A stretch of 64,000 nucleotides of DNA from Woeseia oceani. GTDB taxonomy: Bacteria > Pseudomonadota > Gammaproteobacteria > Steroidobacterales > Woeseiaceae. The notes beneath the pieces were generated by a model. That model saw nothing but the letters and a program-made list of their open reading frames with translations, was not told the DNA's origin and ran no database searches. A program made the position numbers and the translations under genes. Shown piece after piece: positions 45,835 to 55,470 of this stretch (the stretch's first letter is position 1; each line of letters begins with the position of its first letter). The stretch is from contig NZ_CP016268.1 in assembly GCF_001677435.1 (NCBI RefSeq), positions 795,001 to 859,000 on the forward strand, read 5' to 3'.

Positions 45835-46776
45835 ATGACCTCAAGCGCTGAATCACAACTCGCCAATGCCGTGCTGATGATTCGGCCCGTGCGCTTTTTC
45901 AGTAATCCGCTGACGGCAGCGTCCAACCGCTTTCAGGGCAAGACCTCGCTAACCGCCGACGAACAGCAGTCCGCGGCATTGGCCGAGTTCAACGGGCTCG
46001 CGGCTGCACTTGAACGGGCCGGTGTCGATGTCGTCGTTGTCGATGACACGGCAGAGCCGCCGACGCCGGACGCCGTGTTTCCGAACAACTGGATCAGTAC
46101 CCATGCCGATGGCACGGTCGTGCTCTACCCGATGGAGGCCGAGAACCGCCGTACCGAGCGTCGTCAGGACATCATCGACGGGCTGGCACAGCAACACGGT
46201 TTTCACGTTCGTCGGGTGATCGATCTGTCGCCGCATGAAGAACGCGGCCACTATCTGGAAGGAACCGGCAGCCTGGTGCTGGACCGGGTGAACCGGCTGG
46301 CGTATGCCTGCCTGTCGTCACGTACCCACCTCGACGTGCTTGGCGATTTCGCGCAACAGCTTGATTACGATGTGCTTGCCTTCGACGCCGTCGATAGCAA
46401 CGGCGCGGCGATTTATCACACCAATGTGCTCATGAACGTCGGCGAGACGCTCGCCGTGATTTGCCTGCAGGCGATACGCGACGCTGCACAACGCGAGGCT
46501 GTGCAGAAAAGTCTCATTGATTCCGGGCACGCTCTGGTCGATCTCAGCTATGAACAGCTCGAGTCATTCGCTGGCAACATGCTGGAGTTGCGGGCGAAAG
46601 ACGGGGGACGGGTACTGGCCATGTCAGCGCAGGCACATCAGTCCCTGACCGATGCGCAACGGGCAGCGATCGAGGCGGTTGCCACAATAGTCAGCGCACC
46701 CATTGACCGCATAGAAGCATCGGCCGGTGGCAGTGTGCGCTGCATGCTGGCCGAACTGCATCTGCCACGCGGTTAA
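45835..46776 (+). CDS. Arginine deiminase-related hydrolase (CtlX-like)
   Basis: A 313-residue member of the guanidino-group-modifying superfamily. Typical elements are MIRPVRF near the N-terminus, the substrate-site VFPNNWISTH, the catalytic His region IYHTNVLMNVG and the nucleophile Cys in GGSVRCMLAE. CtlX-type enzymes are associated with citrulline or arginine catabolism. Confidence 0.88.
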   Translation: MTSSAESQLANAVLMIRPVRFFSNPLTAASNRFQGKTSLTADEQQSAALAEFNGLAAALERAGVDVVVVDDTAEPPTPDAVFPNNWISTHADGTVVLYPMEAENRRTERRQDIIDGLAQQHGFHVRRVIDLSPHEERGHYLEGTGSLVLDRVNRLAYACLSSRTHLDVLGDFAQQLDYDVLAFDAVDSNGAAIYHTNVLMNVGETLAVICLQAIRDAAQREAVQKSLIDSGHALVDLSYEQLESFAGNMLELRAKDGGRVLAMSAQAHQSLTDAQRAAIEAVATIVSAPIDRIEASAGGSVRCMLAELHLPRG

Positions 46777-47108
46777 CAATACGGCACGGACCGGGTTTCA
46801 ATGCCGGTAGCCGGTCGCTGTTACGCATCCGTTTTGCTGCAGCCATCGGCGGCCCGCAGCAATCGGGGCAAGACCAACTCATTGATCCTTGCGACAGCCT
46901 GATCGCTCCAGGCGTGGTCGGCCTGTCGGCTCGATTCTTACTGGCGACACTTTCTCACTCGTCTGTTTGTCGAGATGCAAAAACAACGCAACTCTGATCA
47001 ACACTAGGTTTCGGTTGACGGTTGCGTAGCTGGCGTTCGTGACGGTTACGTCTTACTCTTTCCGCAGTTACAAATCCGATGTACCTGAACCAGCCTAAGA
47101 GCCCGTCT
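46777..47108. other. Intergenic region without a supported gene
   Basis: About 330 bp between two co-directional genes. No terminator with a clear T tract, no RNA gene and no convincing frame. Confidence 0.35.
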
Positions 47109-48920
47109 ATGTCCGCCCCCCACTGCTACACAATTACACCCGTTAACCCGGGTGCGCACTTGTTTGAAGTCGTCCTGACGATCGCGGAGCCGGACCCCGC
47201 CGGACAGGAGATTGCCATTCCCGCCTGGATACCCGGCAGTTACATGATTCGCGATTACGCGAAGCACGTGGTTTCGATCAAGGCGGAAGCGGACGGCGAG
47301 GCGGTGGAGTTGCTGGCACTCGACAAGAGTCGCTGGCAGGCAGCACCGGTTGCAACCCGCCTGATAATTACCGCCGAGATTTTCGCCTTCGATCCCAGCG
47401 TGCGCGGCGCACACCTGGATACAACCCATGCCTACTTCAACGGGCCTTGCGTGTTCGCGGCCGTTGTCGGTCAGGAGGAGCGGGAGTGCATCGTCGATAT
47501 CTGTCCGCCGCCGGCACCGGTTGGCAAAGACTGGCGCGTAGCCACGTCCATGCAAAGAGAGGGCGCGGAGGTCTACGGTTTCGGCACTTACAAGGCGAGC
47601 AATTACGACGAGTTGATTGATCACCCGGTTGAGATCGGCGACCTGCAGATCGGGGAATTCGCCGCTCGCGGTATTCCGCATGCGATCGCGATACGCGGCA
47701 ACGCGCGCGTCGACATGGCTCGTCTGTGTCACGACCTTGAGACGGTGTGTTCGCAGCACCTCGATTTTCTCGGTGCACCGGCTGGCTTTGATCGTTACCT
47801 GTTCTTGTTACACGTCGTGAACGATGGCTACGGCGGGCTGGAGCATCGCTGGTCGTCCAGCCTGGTTTGCGCGCGCAGCGATCTGCCGAAGCGCTGCGAC
47901 GCTACGGTATCCAGCGGTTATCGACGCTTTCTCGGCTTGTGCAGTCACGAGTACTTCCACTTGTGGAACGTGAAGCGCTTGCGTCCCGCCGCGTTTATCC
48001 CGTTCGATTTGCAGAACGAAACCTACACCGGTCTGATGTGGGTGTTCGAGGGCATTACCTCGTACTACGACGATCTCGCGCTCGTGCGTTCCGGTCTGAT
48101 CACGCCCGAGAGTTATCTCGAGCTGCTCGGCCAGAACATCACCCGGATTCAGCGCACGCAGGGCCGGTTCCGGCAAAGCGTCGAGGAGTCGAGTTTTTAT
48201 GCCTGGACCAAGTTCTACAAGCAGGACGCGAACGCGAGTAACGCCATCATCAGCTACTACGCGAAAGGTGCGTTGGTCGCGCTTGCTCTGGATTTACAGC
48301 TGCGGCATGGCACGGATGGCAAAGTTACGCTGGATGACGTTTTGCAGGAATGCTGGCAGCGTTATGCCGTGCTGGACGTGGGCATGCCCGAGCGCGGGCT
48401 GGAATCCGTTGCCGCGGAATTATCCGGCATGGAGCTGGGTGATTTCTTCGAGCGCTATGTGCGCGGGACGGCAGACCTGCCCATTGCCGCTCTGCTTAAA
48501 GAAGTCGGCGTTGCATTGCACTGGCGAGCGGCGGAAGGCGGCAGCGATGCCGGCGGCAAAGCCCCGGCCGGCAAACAGGCGCTGTCCTGGCTGGGAGCCA
48601 AACTTGTGGATGCAGCCGGCAGCAGCGTGTTCCGGATAGTGCACGCGGGCAGCCCGGCGGAGAAAGCCGGTATAGCGCCTGACGACGAAGCCGTGGCGTT
48701 CGATCACGTGCGCCTGACCGCCAGCAATCTCGATCAGCACCTTCGCGAGCATCTTCCCGGCGACCAGGTGGCGGTGACCGTGTATCGACGTGATGAACTG
48801 CTGGAGCTTAAAGTGAAGCTGGAGGCAGCCCCGGAAGACACGGCCTACCTGACGTTCGACAACGACATTGCCGATTCAGTGCAAACGACGCGTCGTTCCT
48901 GGTTGGGGCAGTCAGGCTGA
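47109..48920 (+). CDS. M61-family metallopeptidase with PDZ domain
   Basis: A 603-residue protein. It has the N-terminal M61 domain (IPAWIPGSYMIRDYAKHV), the zinc site HEYFHLWNVKRLRP with the downstream Glu in FEGITSYYDD, and a C-terminal PDZ-like region (about residues 500-580, VHAGSPAEKAGIAPDDE). The family includes glycyl aminopeptidases. There is no clear signal peptide. ATGs at 47079 and 47109 are both possible; neither has a strong ribosome-binding site. Confidence 0.9.
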   Translation: MSAPHCYTITPVNPGAHLFEVVLTIAEPDPAGQEIAIPAWIPGSYMIRDYAKHVVSIKAEADGEAVELLALDKSRWQAAPVATRLIITAEIFAFDPSVRGAHLDTTHAYFNGPCVFAAVVGQEERECIVDICPPPAPVGKDWRVATSMQREGAEVYGFGTYKASNYDELIDHPVEIGDLQIGEFAARGIPHAIAIRGNARVDMARLCHDLETVCSQHLDFLGAPAGFDRYLFLLHVVNDGYGGLEHRWSSSLVCARSDLPKRCDATVSSGYRRFLGLCSHEYFHLWNVKRLRPAAFIPFDLQNETYTGLMWVFEGITSYYDDLALVRSGLITPESYLELLGQNITRIQRTQGRFRQSVEESSFYAWTKFYKQDANASNAIISYYAKGALVALALDLQLRHGTDGKVTLDDVLQECWQRYAVLDVGMPERGLESVAAELSGMELGDFFERYVRGTADLPIAALLKEVGVALHWRAAEGGSDAGGKAPAGKQALSWLGAKLVDAAGSSVFRIVHAGSPAEKAGIAPDDEAVAFDHVRLTASNLDQHLREHLPGDQVAVTVYRRDELLELKVKLEAAPEDTAYLTFDNDIADSVQTTRRSWLGQSG

Positions 48921-48935
48921 GCGCTTGTTAGCAGC

Positions 48936-49421
48936 TTGAAGAGGCAGGTGCATGCCGTGCCCGGGCCATTGAATCACCGTTCCCGTGAGGTGGCGGAAGA
49001 CATTCATCGGGTCTTTCAGGCGGCTTACCGAATTGAGGCAGAGCTGATCGGGGTCACCGATTTCCCGCCGCTGGAACGTGAGCCGGAACAAATTCGTACT
49101 GCGCCCACTTGCTTTCTCGGCTGTTGGTCGGGAACAGAGCTTGCCGCCGTTATGGAATACGAATGTAACGGTATGCACCTGAGTATCGACAGTCTGGTTG
49201 TGCATCCGCATTATTTCCGACAAGGCCTGGCCAGCAACTTGTTGCGGTCACGGCTGGCACTGGCCGACTGGCAAACGGCCAACGTTGAGACAGCCGCGAA
49301 GAACGACCCCGCTATCGCGCTGTACGAGAGGTTCGGCTTCTCGGTGTCGGCGCGCTGGGCAACGAAAGCAGGGATCGACAAAGTTCGTTTGTCGCTGGCT
49401 CGCGCGAACAACGACCGATAG
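48936..49421 (+). CDS. GNAT-family N-acetyltransferase
   Basis: A 161-residue acetyltransferase-fold protein. The acetyl-CoA motif A appears as [20 protein letters not shown] and the later motif B as [19 protein letters not shown]. The substrate is unknown. The frame begins with a TTG at 48936; GTGs at 48948 and 48957 are alternatives, the latter better spaced from AGAGGCAGG. Probably co-transcribed with the M61 gene (15 bp gap). Confidence 0.83.
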   Translation: MKRQVHAVPGPLNHRSREVAEDIHRVFQAAYRIEAELIGVTDFPPLEREPEQIRTAPTCFLGCWSGTELAAVMEYECNGMHLSIDSLVVHPHYFRQGLASNLLRSRLALADWQTANVETAAKNDPAIALYERFGFSVSARWATKAGIDKVRLSLARANNDR

Positions 49422-49458
49422 CAGACCAACAACAGGCAAGTTACTTCAAAGGCAGATC

Positions 49459-50241
49459 ATGGGCAGACTAACCGGCAAGACAGCATTGGTAACCGGCGCG
49501 GCGCGCGGTATTGGTGAGGCGATCGCTCGTGCGTTTGTGCAGGAAGGGGCATCGGTCGTGCTGAGCGATATCGACAATGACACCGGCGTGAAACTCGCGG
49601 CAGATCTTGGCGCGGAGTATCAGTCGCTGGACGTACGGCAAGAAGCCGACTGGGCGCGCGTGATTGGCGGGATGGAACGACTCGATATCCTCGTCAACAA
49701 TGCCGGCATCACGGGCTTCGAAGCCGGTTGGGTCAGCCACGACCCGGAGCACGCGTCACTGGATGACTGGCATGCCGTGCACCGGACAAACCTGGATGGT
49801 GTGTTTCTTGGCTGCAAATACGCGATCAAAGCGATGCGTGCGGCAGGTGCGGGCTCCATCATCAATATTTCGTCACGTTCGGGCCTGGTGGGTATACCGG
49901 CAGCCAGCGCGTACGCCTCGTCCAAGGCCGCCGTCCGCAATCACACCAAAACCGTTGCGCTGTACTGCGCGGAACAAGGGCTTAATATCCGCTGCAACTC
50001 CATACACCCGGCAGCCATACAGACGCCGATGTGGGAGCCGATGCTGGGCGCTGGCCCGGAGCGTGCCGAACGTATGGCGGCGTTCGTGAAAGACACGCCG
50101 CTGCAGCGTTTTGGCGAGCCGTCTGAAGTGGCGGCGATTGCGGTGCTGCTCGCGTCCGACGAAGCGGCGTACATGACCGGCACAGAGCTCAACATCGATG
50201 GTGGCATTCTGGCCGGTTCAGCGGCCGCGCCGGGCAAGTAA
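49459..50241 (+). CDS. Short-chain dehydrogenase/reductase
   Basis: A 260-residue classical SDR: cofactor motif [16 protein letters not shown], the catalytic Ser in NISSRSG, and YASSK. The C-terminal [20 protein letters not shown] is also typical. An acidic residue after the second beta strand (LSDIDN) suggests NAD over NADP. The start at 49459 follows AAAGGCAG. Substrate not determinable. Confidence 0.92.
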   Translation: MGRLTGKTALVTGAARGIGEAIARAFVQEGASVVLSDIDNDTGVKLAADLGAEYQSLDVRQEADWARVIGGMERLDILVNNAGITGFEAGWVSHDPEHASLDDWHAVHRTNLDGVFLGCKYAIKAMRAAGAGSIINISSRSGLVGIPAASAYASSKAAVRNHTKTVALYCAEQGLNIRCNSIHPAAIQTPMWEPMLGAGPERAERMAAFVKDTPLQRFGEPSEVAAIAVLLASDEAAYMTGTELNIDGGILAGSAAAPGK

Positions 50242-50243
50242 GC

Positions 50244-51311
50244 CTATCCCCGTTCGTACCACTGTTTGGAATCGTTCACGACCCGCACGACCAGCAGCAT
50301 GATCGGCACCTCGATCAATACGCCGACGACGGTGGCCAGGGCGGCACCCGATTCGAATCCAAACAGGCTGATGGCGACCGCGACCGCCAGCTCAAAAAAG
50401 TTACTCGCCCCGATCAGCGCCGACGGGCAGGCAATATTGTGTCTTTCGCCGACCAGGCGATTCAGCCAATAGGCCAGGCCGGAATTCAGCAGGACCTGGA
50501 TCAGAATGGGCACGGCCAGCAGCGCAATGATCAATGGCTGCTGGATAATGGCATTGCCCTGAAACGCAAACAGCAGCACGAGCATGGCGAGCAAGGCAAC
50601 GGTTGACCACGGCCCAATGCGTTCCATGGTGGCATCAAGATGCGCCTGCCCATTACGTAGCAGCCGTCGGCGCCAGGCTTGGGCGATGAACAACGGCACA
50701 ACGATGTACAGGACAACCGAGGTCAGCAAGGTATCCCACGGCACGGATATCGCCGAGATGCCGAGTAACAAGCCAACGATGGGTGCAAACGCGAACACCA
50801 TGATGGTGTCGTTCAGCGCGACCTGCGAAAGCGTAAAGAGCGGATCTCCTTTGCTGAGCCGGCTCCAGACAAAGACCATGGCCGTGCAGGGCGCGGCCGC
50901 CAGCAGGATCAGGCCGGCGATGTAACTGTCGATCTGGTCGGCGGGCAAATACGGCGCGAACAGGTGCCGAATGAACAACCAGCCAAGCAGCGCCATCGAG
51001 AACGGCTTTACGAGCCAGTTGATGAACAACGTAACGCCAATGCCGCGCACGTGCTGACGCACTTCGTGCAACGCGGTGAAGTCCACCTTCACCAGCATGG
51101 GAATGATCATTACCCAGATCAGCAGGCCTACCGGTATGTTGACGTTCGCGAACTCAACTGTACCGAGAGTACGGAACACACCCGGCAACACCTGCCCGGC
51201 GCCAATGCCGATGACGATGCAGGCAAATACCCAGACGGTCAGGTACCGCTCGAAAAAACTAATGGCTGATTGCTCGTCGCCGATGGTTTGCACTTCTTGT
51301 TGCGCTGACAT
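50244..51311 (-). CDS. acr3: ACR3-family arsenite efflux permease
   Basis: A 355-residue membrane protein with ten predicted helices. The ACR3 Cys lies in AAAPCTAMVFVWS, and SALIGASNFFELAVA and ATVVGVLIEVP occur near the end. It exports arsenite. Last gene of arsR-arsC-acr3, starting 2 bp after arsC. Confidence 0.93.
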   Translation of the reverse strand: MSAQQEVQTIGDEQSAISFFERYLTVWVFACIVIGIGAGQVLPGVFRTLGTVEFANVNIPVGLLIWVMIIPMLVKVDFTALHEVRQHVRGIGVTLFINWLVKPFSMALLGWLFIRHLFAPYLPADQIDSYIAGLILLAAAPCTAMVFVWSRLSKGDPLFTLSQVALNDTIMVFAFAPIVGLLLGISAISVPWDTLLTSVVLYIVVPLFIAQAWRRRLLRNGQAHLDATMERIGPWSTVALLAMLVLLFAFQGNAIIQQPLIIALLAVPILIQVLLNSGLAYWLNRLVGERHNIACPSALIGASNFFELAVAVAISLFGFESGAALATVVGVLIEVPIMLLVVRVVNDSKQWYERG

Positions 51312-51313
51312 GC

Positions 51314-51724
51314 TTACTCCTGTGCCTGCAACGCGTTCTGGATGGCGGGCAGAAGTTTGCTCTTAATGTCATCGCGCACCGCAACGAAACTCTCCAGCGG
51401 TTCACCGTGCGGATCGTGCAGGGGGAAATGCAGGCGCGGGATGTCGCCGGGGAAAACAGGGCAGGACTCTTTCGCGTTGTCGCACACGGTAACGACGAGA
51501 TCGATGTCCTCGTGCAGCACCGCATCAATGTCTTTCGGGTGCAGGGTGTCGGTTTCGAGCCCGGCGAGCCGCAAGGCTTCGATGGCACCGTCAGCCACCT
51601 TGGGTTGCGGTTGGGTACCGGCGGAGATCGCGCGCACTTTGCCGCGCCACTGGTTATTGATGAGCGCTTCGGCCATTTGCGAGCGGCACGAGTTGCCCGT
51701 GCACAAGACGAGGACTGTTTTCAT
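51314..51724 (-). CDS. arsC: Arsenate reductase, thioredoxin-coupled type
   Basis: A 136-residue LMW-phosphatase-fold reductase. The nucleophile is Cys8 in CTGNSCR (CX5R), with Cys81 and Cys88 in CDNAKESC, the three Cys used for thioredoxin-coupled reduction of arsenate. The ATG overlaps the arsR stop (ATGA). Confidence 0.94.
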   Translation of the reverse strand: MKTVLVLCTGNSCRSQMAEALINNQWRGKVRAISAGTQPQPKVADGAIEALRLAGLETDTLHPKDIDAVLHEDIDLVVTVCDNAKESCPVFPGDIPRLHFPLHDPHGEPLESFVAVRDDIKSKLLPAIQNALQAQE

Positions 51725-52050
51725 AATGTTTTTCGTTTTTTCTTGGTGAGGCTGGGCAGGCACTGTTCGCCTTCACAGCAGTTGCTGGTGAGGAACGCGA
51801 TCAGCTTGTCCATCGTGCTGAAGTTCGCGGAATAGTGGATGAAACGACTCTCGCGCTGTCCCTGAATCAGGCCGACGCGGCTCAGGTGCGCGAGATGAAA
51901 CGACAGTGTTGCCGGCGCGGTACCCAGTTTCTCGCCGATGGCGCTGGCATTCATGCCTTCGGGCCCGGCTTCCACCAGCAGGCGAAAAATAGTGAGCCTG
52001 GATTCGTGGCCCAGCGCTGCCAGCAGTTCGGCGGTTTCTAAGGTTTCCAT
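51721..52050 (-). CDS. arsR: ArsR-family arsenic-responsive repressor
   Basis: A 109-residue winged-helix repressor with recognition helix around APATLSFHLAHLSRVGLI. The metal site is C-terminal (Cys91, Cys92 and Cys97 in NCCEGEQC). This resembles the Acidithiobacillus-type ArsR instead of the classical helix-3 CVC site. No ribosome-binding site precedes the ATG, and a candidate operator lies directly upstream. Confidence 0.93.
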   Translation of the reverse strand: METLETAELLAALGHESRLTIFRLLVEAGPEGMNASAIGEKLGTAPATLSFHLAHLSRVGLIQGQRESRFIHYSANFSTMDKLIAFLTSNCCEGEQCLPSLTKKKRKTL

Positions 52051-52051
52051 A

Positions 52052-52069
52052 ATTCGAGTATTATCGAAA
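52052..52069 (-). promoter_or_regulatory. Candidate ArsR operator overlapping the arsR -10 element
   Basis: A perfect inverted repeat TTCGA-N6-TCGAA (52053-52068) lies two bases before the arsR start. On the minus strand it covers GATAAT, a good -10 match placed so that transcription would begin at or within a few bases of the ATG. No strong -35 is visible. Confidence 0.55.
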
Positions 52070-52256
52070 TGACAGGCGCGCAGAATAGACAGGTGCCCGC
52101 CCGCCGTCAAGGCCGGCGGTGCCGGAATAGCCCGCACGGAGCAGAGGAAAACATCGCGGTCAGGCACTCCGGCCGGAAATACCGCCGGTTCAGCCGTTCT
52201 CTGGCTGCGGCCGTGCCCGGGAAAGTGCCGCCGTCCGTGGTGCTGCGCGCACCGCG

Positions 52257-53156
52257 CTAGATCAGGTTCAGCGCACCGGGCAACAAGTCGATCTCGAAGT
52301 CCGTTTGCGGCGGCAGGTTTTCGCCGTCGAGGTGCGCGGGCACGGCTGAGGACGCGTGCACGTGACAGCTCGTGATCGGAACATGATGAACCTCGGCTTC
52401 ACGCATGTGCTCGCCTTTGAGGAGTGTGGGTACCAGTCGCAGGATGCGCCGGCGTGACAGTGCTTCCGCGTACACGAGGTCCAGCAAGCCATCGTTGATC
52501 CTGGCCATCGGAGCAATCGGAAACATGCCGCCTACCCACTGACCGTTGCTGAAGTTCGCGAGCGTGAACCGGCCCTCTATGCACTGATCATCAAAAGTGA
52601 TTTTCATGTGCGGCGTCGCCACGCCCGATATCAGCCCGCGCATGACCGCGAGCAAATAGACGAGGTCGCCAATCGGCAGCCGGATCGACGCAGCTATCGC
52701 CGAGACCTTGGCATCGAAGCCGATGCCCGCACCGTTCGCGAAGTAGCGGCCGTTGAGCCGACCGACATCCACTGTCCGCGTTGGGGTTTCACCCGAAAGG
52801 CGATCCGCCAGCAACTCGGCCGCGTCATTGGCGTGTTCGGGTATGGCATTGGCTTTGGCGAAGTCATTGCCGGTGCCGAGCGGGATCACGCCGAGCGCGG
52901 TTTTGCTGTCGCAGGCGAGGAGGCCATTGACCGCTTCGTGAATGCTGCCATCGCCGCCGGCCACGATGACGGCACGGTGACCCGCCTCGGCCAGTTGCCG
53001 TACCCGCTTTTCAATGTGGCCAGGTGCGGTGCTCGACTCCATCGTGACCGGTACGCCAAGCCGTTTGAGCTCGTCATGCACCGATGCCATCTGGCGGACG
53101 GCACGGCCGCGCCCGGCAACAGGATTAAAGATGAGCGGGACAGACGGCATCGGCAT
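52257..53156 (-). CDS. Diacylglycerol/lipid kinase-family protein (YegS/DgkB type)
   Basis: A 299-residue protein with the lipid-kinase motifs FNPVAGRGRA at the N-terminus, GGDGSIHEAVNGL, and PLGTGNDFAKA. These form the nucleotide site of the diacylglycerol kinase catalytic fold. It phosphorylates a lipid such as diacylglycerol. Divergent from plsY, a neighbour of related lipid function. Confidence 0.92.
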   Translation of the reverse strand: MPMPSVPLIFNPVAGRGRAVRQMASVHDELKRLGVPVTMESSTAPGHIEKRVRQLAEAGHRAVIVAGGDGSIHEAVNGLLACDSKTALGVIPLGTGNDFAKANAIPEHANDAAELLADRLSGETPTRTVDVGRLNGRYFANGAGIGFDAKVSAIAASIRLPIGDLVYLLAVMRGLISGVATPHMKITFDDQCIEGRFTLANFSNGQWVGGMFPIAPMARINDGLLDLVYAEALSRRRILRLVPTLLKGEHMREAEVHHVPITSCHVHASSAVPAHLDGENLPPQTDFEIDLLPGALNLI

Positions 53157-53224
53157 TTGGTCCGGTAATGATCCGGGCGGATGCTACAATGCGCGCAGCC
53201 CCGCCACCATACCGTTTTGTACTC

Positions 53225-53875
53225 ATGCTCGAACTTGGACTGAAAATACTTCTTAGTTACCTGCTGGGCTCCCTGATGGGGTCGATGATCATGGGTCGTC
53301 TCGTCGGCGGCGTTGATATCCGCACGATGGGCAGCGGCAATGCGGGCGGCACCAATGCCCTGCGTACCCAGGGCTGGATGTTCGCCCTCGGAGTCGTGGC
53401 CATCGATGTGGGCAAGGGCATGATCGCTACCGGCGTCATTCCCGGCCTTAACCTGCCGTTCGCGGCAGAAGATCCCGAGATTTCACGCCTCTGGCTCATG
53501 ATCGCCTGCGCGACGGCCTCGGTGGTTGGGCACGTCTGGCCGGTCTGGCACGGTTTCCGTGGCGGCAAAGGCGCCGCGACGCTGATGGGTACGCTCGCCG
53601 TGCTCGCGCCGTGGCTGCTCTTCCCCATTATTCTTATCTGGGCGTGGGTGCTGGTGCTGTTCGGCTATGTCGGCTTGGCAACGATGGTGGCCAGCGTGTC
53701 CGCGCCGCTCGCCGTCGCCCTGATGCGCCTGCCGCACGATCAGCCGCTCTTTATCTATTGCGCGGTGCTGTCGCTGTACATTATTTTCAGTCATCGTTCC
53801 AACATTCAACGGATGCGGGCGGGTACCGAACACCGCAACGACCGCCTTATGCTGTTCAAGAAAAACCGGGGCTAG
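53225..53875 (+). CDS. plsY: Acyl-phosphate:glycerol-3-phosphate acyltransferase PlsY
   Basis: A 216-residue integral membrane enzyme that starts phosphatidic acid synthesis from acyl-phosphate. Motifs are MGSGNAGGTNALRTQG, WPVWHGFRGGKGAATL and the last-loop HRSNIQRMRAGTE. The ATG at 53225 gives the usual N-terminal helix; an earlier frame from 53168 overlaps the divergent kinase promoter. Followed after 3 bp by birA. Confidence 0.95.
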   Translation: MLELGLKILLSYLLGSLMGSMIMGRLVGGVDIRTMGSGNAGGTNALRTQGWMFALGVVAIDVGKGMIATGVIPGLNLPFAAEDPEISRLWLMIACATASVVGHVWPVWHGFRGGKGAATLMGTLAVLAPWLLFPIILIWAWVLVLFGYVGLATMVASVSAPLAVALMRLPHDQPLFIYCAVLSLYIIFSHRSNIQRMRAGTEHRNDRLMLFKKNRG

Positions 53876-53878
53876 ACT

Positions 53879-54703
53879 GTGCCAGGAATGCTCGACGCGG
53901 ACCTGATCTACCGTGCACTCAGCGAGACCAGCCGCAGCGGCCTCGACAGCTTCGATGTGCTCGACGTCGTGCCCTCAACCAACACCTGGCTCATGCAACA
54001 GGACACGCACGAACGCGGCCGCTTCCGCGTCGTGCTGGCCGAGCACCAGACCAACGGCCGTGGTCGCCAGAACAAGCGCTGGGTATCGCCGCCGCGCGCC
54101 GGCATCAGCCTGTCCATCGCTTATACGTTCAACCGCAACCCCGGCAATCTGTCCTGCGTCACGCTGGCGGCCGGCGTCGGTGTCGCCAACGCCTTGCAAT
54201 CGTTCGGCCTCAACACCGTCAAACTGAAATGGCCCAATGACATCTATGTCGGTGGTGCCAAACTGGGTGGCATCCTCACCGACGCGCAAACCGCACCCGG
54301 CAGCCGTATCACGATGATTTTGGGCGTGGGCATCAATGTCGATATCGGCACAGTCAGCAACACGGACGAGTACGCCAACATCGACTACACCATCACGGAC
54401 TTACAAAGCCACGTGATGCAGCAGTTGAACCGTTCGAAGGTGGCGGGAACGGTCATCGACCAACTGATAAGCACCGTGCTGCGTTTCGAGGAAGAGGGCC
54501 TGGCGCCGTTCCGGGCCGACTGGAACAAGTACGACTGGCTCAGATCCAAACAAATCGACGTGACCATGCCGGATTGCCAGCTGAGCGGCGCCGCTGACGG
54601 TATTGACAGCAATGGCGCGCTGCGGGTCATGACGGAGCACGGTCTGCGACGCGTTTACACCGGCTCCATTACCGTGCGGGGCGCCCGGGAGACGGAGGCG
54701 TGA
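53879..54703 (+). CDS. birA: Biotin--[acetyl-CoA carboxylase] ligase without HTH domain
   Basis: A 274-residue catalytic ligase. The biotin-adenylation loop is EHQTNGRGRQNKRWVSPP, followed by KWPNDIYVGGAKLGGILTD and a C-terminal cap (GALRVMTEHGLRRVYTGSI). It lacks the DNA-binding domain of bifunctional BirA, so it is not expected to repress the bio operon. GTG start at 53879 (ATG at 53888 possible). Overlaps coaX by 4 bp. Confidence 0.93.
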   Translation: MPGMLDADLIYRALSETSRSGLDSFDVLDVVPSTNTWLMQQDTHERGRFRVVLAEHQTNGRGRQNKRWVSPPRAGISLSIAYTFNRNPGNLSCVTLAAGVGVANALQSFGLNTVKLKWPNDIYVGGAKLGGILTDAQTAPGSRITMILGVGINVDIGTVSNTDEYANIDYTITDLQSHVMQQLNRSKVAGTVIDQLISTVLRFEEEGLAPFRADWNKYDWLRSKQIDVTMPDCQLSGAADGIDSNGALRVMTEHGLRRVYTGSITVRGARETEA

Positions 54704-55470
54704 GTGAACGCCGTGTGTTGTTGTTCGACATCGGTAACACGCGTCTGAAATGGGGTCTTGCACACGGGACCGGTTTGCGTCGCACCGGCAGCATTTCGCA
54801 CGAGAAGCTGGCCGATGCCGGCTTTGCGGCCCTGACAACGCGCCTTCCGGAAGGTGTCGAAACCGTTCTGGCGAGCAACGTGGCAGGCGCCAGTTTCGCC
54901 ACCCGGCTGTCCGGCATTATCGGCCTGCATTATTCGCTGGACGTCCACTTTGCGCGCAGTACGGCAAGTGCCTACGGCGTCACCAACAGTTACAAGCAGC
55001 CTCGCCGTATGGGTGTCGATCGCTGGGTGGCAATGATTGGCGCGCACCGTATGTACAACACCGCACTGTGCGTTGTTGATGCGGGTACGGCGGTAACCAT
55101 CGATGCACTGGACAAGAACGGCCAGCATCTCGGCGGACAGATACTGCCGGGCTTCAGCCTGATGACCTCGGCATTGAACAGCGATACCAGCGATTTACCG
55201 GCCGTCAAACGTGCGCCACGAAAAGCGGATGATGATTTACACGCCTTCGCCAGCAGCACCGGCAGTGCGATTTACAACGGCTCGCTGGCGGCCGTTTGCG
55301 GCGCCATCGAACGCGCGTTGCGCAGTTTGCGCTCGGCGGGTTACCGGCCGAAGCTGGTGTTGACCGGCGGAGATGCGACGCGCATTCTGGATGAATTGGA
55401 CGGGGCCGCTGAACACTGCCCCAATCTTGTGTTGCAAGGGCTCGCGATCATGGCGCAGGACATACAATGA
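54700..55470 (+). CDS. coaX: Type III pantothenate kinase
   Basis: A 256-residue kinase of the acetate/sugar-kinase fold that phosphorylates pantothenate, the first step of CoA synthesis. Motifs: LLFDIGNTRLKWG (phosphate loop), GVDRWVAMIGAH, CVVDAGTAVTIDALD and GGQILPGF. GTG start overlapping birA (GTGA); the birA-coaX-SPOR order is common in gammaproteobacteria. Confidence 0.94.
   Translation: MSERRVLLFDIGNTRLKWGLAHGTGLRRTGSISHEKLADAGFAALTTRLPEGVETVLASNVAGASFATRLSGIIGLHYSLDVHFARSTASAYGVTNSYKQPRRMGVDRWVAMIGAHRMYNTALCVVDAGTAVTIDALDKNGQHLGGQILPGFSLMTSALNSDTSDLPAVKRAPRKADDDLHAFASSTGSAIYNGSLAAVCGAIERALRSLRSAGYRPKLVLTGGDATRILDELDGAAEHCPNLVLQGLAIMAQDIQ

Noticed and set aside
53611-54240. Frame across plsY and birA
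   Set aside because: Arg/Pro-rich shadow of two recognised genes.
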